The notes beneath the pieces were generated by a model. The model saw nothing but the letters and a program-made list of their open reading frames with translations, had not been told where the DNA came from and did not search any database. A stretch of 64,000 nt of DNA from SHZI01 sp964417725. Its GTDB lineage: Bacteria > Pseudomonadota > Gammaproteobacteria > Steroidobacterales > GCA-2729495. Made by a program: the position numbers and the translations under genes. Of this stretch, positions 59,548 to 64,000 are shown in pieces; position 1 is the first letter of the stretch, and each line of letters opens with the position of its first letter. The stretch lies in NCBI GenBank assembly GCA_964417725.1, contig CAYQIV010000004.1, positions 73,473 to 137,472 of the forward strand, written 5' to 3'.

Positions 59548-62075
59548 GGCGAAGCCTCCTCGGCGGGATGGGGGTCGGGCGCCGACGGGCCGATGACGGC
59601 CGGCAGCAGCAACAGCGTGGCGAGCGCCGAGATGATCATGATCGCGGCCATGAACACGCCGACCGTCACGTAGGGCACCAGCGGCGAGAACAGCAGCGGC
59701 GTGAAGCCCAGGGCGATGACCAGCGCATTGCGCGCGATGGCGCGGGCCGGCTCCTCGAACAGGGCGCGTTCGGCCGTGCCGTCCGGGCCGTGCACGGCGC
59801 GCAGTGCACGCAGCCGTTCGATGAAGTGGATGGCGAAGTCGACCGACAGGCCGAGCGTCAGTGCCGAGAGCACGGCGATGGGCATGTCGTAGTCCTTGCC
59901 GACCCAGCCGATCAGCCCGTAGACGCCGATGATCGTCAGCGACAACGGCAACATGGCGATGAGCCCGTCACGCAATGAGCGGAACAGTATCACCATCATC
60001 ACCAGGACGATGGCGAAGGCGCCAAGCAGGCTTTCGAGCATGCCCCGCACCATCGACTGCTGCCAGACCACGTTGATGTAGCTCTTTCCCGCCCAGCGTG
60101 CGTTGATGCCGGCCGGCGGCGGGTGGGCCGCGAGCCATGCGTCGACCTGTGCCATCACGCGCTGCATGTCCTGGTTGTCGCCGCTGGTCATCTGCAGCCA
60201 CAGCACGGTGTGGCGCAGATCGGGTGTGACCATGTGCCAGAGGTCCTGCGGACGGTGCGAGGACTGATATTGAAGCAGTGTCTGGGCCACGCCCTCGCTG
60301 CTGTCGGGCAAGCGGTAGTCTTCGGCCGTGCCGCTGCGCAGTTCGCGGTTGACGACCTTGACCACATCGGGCAGGCCGTTGCTCTTGCCCACCCCGTCGC
60401 CTTCGGCAAGGTGGCGCTGCAGCGCTTCGATCCACGCCAGCACCTCGGGCTGCTGGAAACGCCGCGCGGCGGTGCGTGCCATCTCGACCTCGGCCATGAG
60501 CCGTTCAAGTGGTGCCGTGGCCGCGCCGTCGGCCTCGAACAGGGCGTCGTCGAGAACGGCGATGGCAGCGTCGAAGTGTGCCGCACCGATGAGTTCACGC
60601 AGCGGTGCCGCTGGTGTGCCGGCGGCCTCGACGGCGTCCAGCAGCGGGGCTGCCGTCGCCACCAGCGCGGCCGTGGTGGCGTCGTCTGCGGGGCTGAACT
60701 CAAGGAAGGCGTCGTAGGTGCCGGCGAAGTGCCGGTTGAGGACCGTATCGGCGACGCGGATCGGGTGGTCGGCCTTGAACCAGCGCACGGGGTTGTCGTT
60801 GATCTCGATGCGCAGGATGCCGAGCCCGCCCGCGACCAGTACCGCGGCGAAGGCCGCGATGACCGGCAGGCGCCGGGCAAAGGCCAGTCGGCCGAGCGCC
60901 CGCAGGCCGCGTGCCAGCGGCGTGCGCGGGCTGTCGCCGGTGCCGCCGTGGCGCGCGAGGCGTGCGAGGTGGCGCGGCCCGAGGCGCACCACCCAGGCCG
61001 GGACGATGAGCAGCGTCAGGACAAAGGCGATGCCGATGCCGATGGCGACGAAGGCACCGAAGACCTGTACCGGCGGGATCGGCGTGATCAGCAGTGAGAG
61101 GAAGCCCGCCGCCGAGGTCAGCGAGGTGTAGAGCATCGGCCGGAAGAGTCGCCCGATGACCTCGCGGATGGCCACCTCGGCGGGTTCGTCGGCACGGTAG
61201 CGGTCGGCGAAGGCCGACATGATGTGCACCGAGTCGACGACGGCGATGGGCATGAGGAAGATCGGGATCATCGAACTCATGATGTGGACGGTGTAGCCGA
61301 GCCACGTCAATAGCCCCATGGTCATCAGCACCGTGGCCATGGCCACCAGCAGCGGTGCGACGATGAGCGGCCAGCTGCGGAAGAACCAGGCCATGAGGAG
61401 GAAGATCATCAGCCCGGCGAGCGGCGCCGAGACGCCCATCTGCACGAACATCTCCACGCCGAAGGTGTCTTCGGCGACGGGCAGGCCGGTGATGTGGATG
61501 ACGTCGCCGCCGCCGGGCGTGCCGGCCAGCGCGCGGATCTCGCCGGCGATGCGGAAGCTCTGGTCCTTGCTGACGATGGGCACGTAGATCGCTGCGGCAC
61601 GGCCATCGCCCGACACCAGCGTGTCCATCAGCAGCGGCAGGCGTGTGGTGGCATCGCGGATGCGCCGGGCATCGTCGTCGCCGGTCGGCGGCGTCTTCAT
61701 CATCCACGCAAAGCGCAGCGTGCCGCCGTCGCCCTGCGTGATGTTGTCGGCCTCGGCCAGCGACATCACGTCCGGGGCGATGACCCCGTCGATGCCGAGG
61801 ATGGCACGGCTCAGCGCATGCAAGGTGCCGAGCGACCGCGCGTTCCAGATGCCGTCGGGGTGCGTCTCGTTGACCAGGCCGACGACGATGGCGTCGTGCA
61901 GTGCGTAGCGCGCCTCGACGAGGTCGTGGAAGACGCGGTCCGGCTGGTCCGCGGGCAGCATGTTCTCGGGATCGGTGTCGATCTGCAGGCGCGCCAGCCC
62001 GAGCGCCAGGAGCAGGGTGACGACAGCGGTCAGCGCCAGCACCAGACGTGGCCGCGTGGTGACGAAGTGGACCAT
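59544..62075 (-). CDS. RND superfamily exporter (MMPL/SSD type)
   Basis: This 843-residue membrane protein has the RND two-fold layout: a membrane helix at residues about 10-30, a periplasmic domain, helices 2-6 with LMAWFFRSWPLIVAPLLVAM and a sterol-sensing-like block (IPIFLMPIAVVDSVHIMSAF), then a second repeat ending in SVDFAIHFIERLRAL. It resembles the predicted RND superfamily exporters such as MmpL and hopanoid transporters. With the LolA-like and barrel proteins it forms a three-gene envelope export unit. The substrate is unknown. Confidence 0.9.
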   Translation of the reverse strand: MVHFVTTRPRLVLALTAVVTLLLALGLARLQIDTDPENMLPADQPDRVFHDLVEARYALHDAIVVGLVNETHPDGIWNARSLGTLHALSRAILGIDGVIAPDVMSLAEADNITQGDGGTLRFAWMMKTPPTGDDDARRIRDATTRLPLLMDTLVSGDGRAAAIYVPIVSKDQSFRIAGEIRALAGTPGGGDVIHITGLPVAEDTFGVEMFVQMGVSAPLAGLMIFLLMAWFFRSWPLIVAPLLVAMATVLMTMGLLTWLGYTVHIMSSMIPIFLMPIAVVDSVHIMSAFADRYRADEPAEVAIREVIGRLFRPMLYTSLTSAAGFLSLLITPIPPVQVFGAFVAIGIGIAFVLTLLIVPAWVVRLGPRHLARLARHGGTGDSPRTPLARGLRALGRLAFARRLPVIAAFAAVLVAGGLGILRIEINDNPVRWFKADHPIRVADTVLNRHFAGTYDAFLEFSPADDATTAALVATAAPLLDAVEAAGTPAAPLRELIGAAHFDAAIAVLDDALFEADGAATAPLERLMAEVEMARTAARRFQQPEVLAWIEALQRHLAEGDGVGKSNGLPDVVKVVNRELRSGTAEDYRLPDSSEGVAQTLLQYQSSHRPQDLWHMVTPDLRHTVLWLQMTSGDNQDMQRVMAQVDAWLAAHPPPAGINARWAGKSYINVVWQQSMVRGMLESLLGAFAIVLVMMVILFRSLRDGLIAMLPLSLTIIGVYGLIGWVGKDYDMPIAVLSALTLGLSVDFAIHFIERLRALRAVHGPDGTAERALFEEPARAIARNALVIALGFTPLLFSPLVPYVTVGVFMAAIMIISALATLLLLPAVIGPSAPDPHPAEEASP

Positions 62076-62170
62076 GGGTGGATGGTGCCACCAAACCGGC
62101 CGGTTGGTACATCCGGTCGCGCCCCGCCGGGCAGTAACCCAAGGCGAGGGGGCTCCGGTACCATAGCCGC

Positions 62171-62647
62171 ATGAAACGGGTTCTGCTCCTTTTCGGGGTG
62201 CTGGTCGTCGCCTGGGTGCTGTGGTCGGGCTACCTCACGCCGCTGCTGCTGGGGCTGGGGCTGTTCTCCTGCCTGCTGACGCTGGTCATCGCCCGTCGCA
62301 CCGGCTTTTTTCACCCCGATCTCTATGCCCTGCGGCTCAGCGTCCGGCTGCTGCGCTACTGGCTGTGGCTGCTCGGCGAGATCGCCAGATCGAGCGCCCA
62401 GGTGGCACGCATCGTCCTCGATCCGCGCCTGCCGATCAGCCCGACACTGGTGCGGATCGATACCCCCGGGCTCGACAGCTTTGGCCAGGTCATGCTCGGC
62501 AATTCCATCACCCTGACGCCGGGCACGTTGACGCTCGATGTCGATCGCGGGCGGCTGACGGTGCATGCCCTGACGGTCGACGGCGCCGGGGATCTGGCCG
62601 GTGGCAGCATGCAGCGCCGGGTCACGGCGCTGGGCAGCACGCGCTGA
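62171..62647 (+). CDS. mnhE: Mrp-type antiporter subunit E, second locus
   Basis: This 158-residue protein has MnhE features: several helices, FFHPDLYALRLSVRLLRYWLWLL, and the ITLTPGTLTLDVDRGRLTVHAL motif. It is full length, unlike the short MnhE at 49504. It starts the second Mrp-type locus and ends one base into the next gene. Confidence 0.92.
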   Translation: MKRVLLLFGVLVVAWVLWSGYLTPLLLGLGLFSCLLTLVIARRTGFFHPDLYALRLSVRLLRYWLWLLGEIARSSAQVARIVLDPRLPISPTLVRIDTPGLDSFGQVMLGNSITLTPGTLTLDVDRGRLTVHALTVDGAGDLAGGSMQRRVTALGSTR

Positions 62648-62976
62648 TGTATGCCGCGGTCACCATCGCCCTGATCGTGACGATGGCCCTGGCGCTGCTC
62701 CGCGCGCTGCTCGGGCCGACGGTCTACGACCGCGTGCTGGCCGTCAACATGTTCGGTACCAAGACGGTGCTGCTCGTCTCGGTCATCGCCTACCTCTACG
62801 AACGGCCGGATTTCCTCGACCTGGCGCTGGCCTATGCGCTGATCAACTTCATCGGCGTGCTGGCGGTGCTGCAGTTCGTCCAGGCGCGGGCCCTGCGCCG
62901 GGCGGCGGCGCGCCGCGCCGGTGTGGCCGACAATGGTGCCGAAGACGGCGCGGTTGCGCCGCGGGAGGCGCCATGA
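62647..62976 (+). CDS. mnhF: Mrp-type antiporter subunit F, second locus
   Basis: This 109-residue protein has three helices and the MnhF pattern LLGPTVYDRVLAVNMFGTKTV. A hydrophilic tail of about 25 residues follows the helices. The start TGATG overlaps the E stop and the end overlaps mnhG by four bases. Confidence 0.92.
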   Translation: MYAAVTIALIVTMALALLRALLGPTVYDRVLAVNMFGTKTVLLVSVIAYLYERPDFLDLALAYALINFIGVLAVLQFVQARALRRAAARRAGVADNGAEDGAVAPREAP

Positions 62977-63308
62977 GCCTCTTCATCGACCTTGTCAGTG
63001 CCGTGCTGATGTCGGCCGGCGGCTTCTTCGTCTTCGTCGGCGGGCTCGGTGCGCTGCGCATGCCCGGGCTCTACACGCGCATGCATGCCGCCAGCGTCAC
63101 CGATGCCATGGGCGCGATCCTCGTCCTCAGCGGCATCATGCTCCAGTCGGGCCTGACGTTGCCGACGGTCAAGCTTGCGGCGATCCTCGCCTTCCTGCTC
63201 ATGACCAGCCCGACGGCATCCTATGCGCTGGCCAACGCGGCACTTCTCGCCGGGGTGCGCGGCGATGCGGTCGACGACGACGTGGCCAGCCGCCACTGGA
63301 ACCGCTGA
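62973..63308 (+). CDS. mnhG: Mrp-type antiporter subunit G, second locus
   Basis: This 111-residue protein has three helices and the MnhG motif GALRMPGLYTRMHAASVTDA. GGAGG lies before its start, which overlaps the F stop. It is followed two bases later by the fused MbhD/E-B gene. Confidence 0.93.
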   Translation: MSLFIDLVSAVLMSAGGFFVFVGGLGALRMPGLYTRMHAASVTDAMGAILVLSGIMLQSGLTLPTVKLAAILAFLLMTSPTASYALANAALLAGVRGDAVDDDVASRHWNR

Positions 63309-63310
63309 CC

Positions 63311-64000
63311 ATGTTCCTGCTCTTCGGGGTCTTTCTCCTTACGCTGCTGGTCATCACCGCGGTGGCCATCGTACGCTCGGAGAATCTTTTCGTTGCCGTC
63401 ATGCTGAGCGGCATCTTCAGCCTGCTGATGGCGGCCAATTTCTTCATGCTCGATGCTGCCGATGTGGCGCTCACCGAAGCGGCGGTCGGCGCCGGCATCT
63501 CGACGGTACTGTTCCTCAGCGCACTGGCGCTGACCGCCGAGCATGAACATGCCAAATCGCAGCACCGCGGCCTGGCTTTCATCATCGTCGCGGCGACGAC
63601 GCTGACGCTGATCTACGCCACCTTTGGCAATCCACGCTTCGGCGACCCGGCCGCACCCGTCCACCAGCACGTCGCGCCGTGGTACATCGAACAGACGCCG
63701 GTGCTCATCGACATCCCCAACGTCGTCACCGCCATTCTCGGCAGCTTTCGCGGTTACGACACGCTCGGCGAGGTCTTCGTCGTCTTCACCGCCGGGGTCG
63801 GGGTGCTGTTCCTGCTCGGCGGGCGCGGTCGCCGGCGTAGCACGCCGGGCGACACGCTCGAGCCCGGTGAAGGGCTGCGCCACCACCTCATCCCGCGCGT
63901 CGTCGGCCGCATGCTCATCCCCTTCATCGTGCTCTTCGCCCTCTACGTGCAGTTCCACGGTGAGTTCGGCCCGGGCGGCGGCTTCCAGGCCGGGGCGCTG
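63311..64000 (+). CDS. MbhD-MbhE-MnhB fusion subunit, 3' end beyond the window
   Basis: At least 230 codons are open to the right edge. The N-terminal part is DUF4040/MbhD-like (SLLMAANFFMLDAADVALTE, AAVGAGISTVLFLSALALTA). The middle has the MbhE-like NVVTAILGSFRGYDTLGE segment. The last part begins the MnhB domain (LYVQFHGEFGPGGGFQAGAL), which matches HDAPGGGFIAG of mnhB at 51679. In the first locus these modules are split between the MnhA C-terminus and MnhB. The E-F-G-(MbhD/E-B) order matches group-2 Mrp and MBH-type complexes. Confidence 0.88.
   Translation, partial: MFLLFGVFLLTLLVITAVAIVRSENLFVAVMLSGIFSLLMAANFFMLDAADVALTEAAVGAGISTVLFLSALALTAEHEHAKSQHRGLAFIIVAATTLTLIYATFGNPRFGDPAAPVHQHVAPWYIEQTPVLIDIPNVVTAILGSFRGYDTLGEVFVVFTAGVGVLFLLGGRGRRRSTPGDTLEPGEGLRHHLIPRVVGRMLIPFIVLFALYVQFHGEFGPGGGFQAGAL

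Overview
The window is about two-thirds G+C and densely packed, with nearly every gap under 200 bases. Gene content points to a respiring gammaproteobacterium: a PilW-X-Y1-E type IV pilin cluster, an aceB-aceA-aceK glyoxylate-shunt operon, HrpB, SlyX, DusB, ThyA-Lgt and PCuAC/Sco copper chaperones. The genus cannot be named from the sequence alone. No CRISPR array, rRNA, integrase or prophage was seen. The only mobile DNA is a degraded insertion-sequence end beside a tRNA-Arg gene.

Layout. Bases 1-5101 hold the 3' part of a minor-pilin operon (pilW, pilX, pilY1, a small secreted protein, pilE), followed by a host-attachment-family gene. Bases 5788-13215 form one nine-gene minus-strand operon. 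It encodes a CuA subunit II, two heme-copper oxidase superfamily subunit I proteins that both lack the active-site tyrosine, a Sco protein, a cytochrome b-ferredoxin-MvhD fusion, a ferritin-like protein and small membrane proteins. The resemblance to sNOR/norSY-senC and gNOR-type systems, plus a NnrS gene at 29444-30607, suggests nitric oxide chemistry rather than oxygen reduction. Heme A synthase diverges from this operon.

Bases 15184-29418 are mixed metabolism and envelope functions: a MetE-core protein, a Cys-rich secreted protein, a PEP/VPLPA-CTERM protein, a Sco-cytochrome c pair, PCuAC, a META-domain lipoprotein with a YyaL protein, PhyH, a diheme cytochrome c, and a MacAB-like exporter with two permeases. 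Bases 29444-38179 hold nnrS, small proteins, hrpB, lgt-thyA, a PspC-domain protein, an acyl-CoA dehydrogenase and slyX. Bases 38341-44669 are the glyoxylate shunt with a divergent ScfR/RamB-type regulator. Three copies of a 9-base motif at exact 14-base spacing lie in the gap between them.

Bases 46826-54341 form a single overlapping minus-strand operon: a complete seven-subunit Mrp cation/proton antiporter (mnhA to mnhG), then a pentaheme cytochrome c, a DUF3365 heme protein and a membrane cytochrome b. After pyrB, a glutathione transferase, tRNA-Arg and the IS remnant comes an envelope-transport trio (RND exporter, LolA-like protein, outer-membrane barrel). The window ends inside a second Mrp-type locus in E-F-G-(MbhD/E-B fusion) order.

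The strongest candidates for an undescribed system are the operon with two tyrosine-less heme-copper proteins and the cytochrome b-ferredoxin-MvhD fusion, and the Mrp antiporter genetically fused to a cytochrome module.
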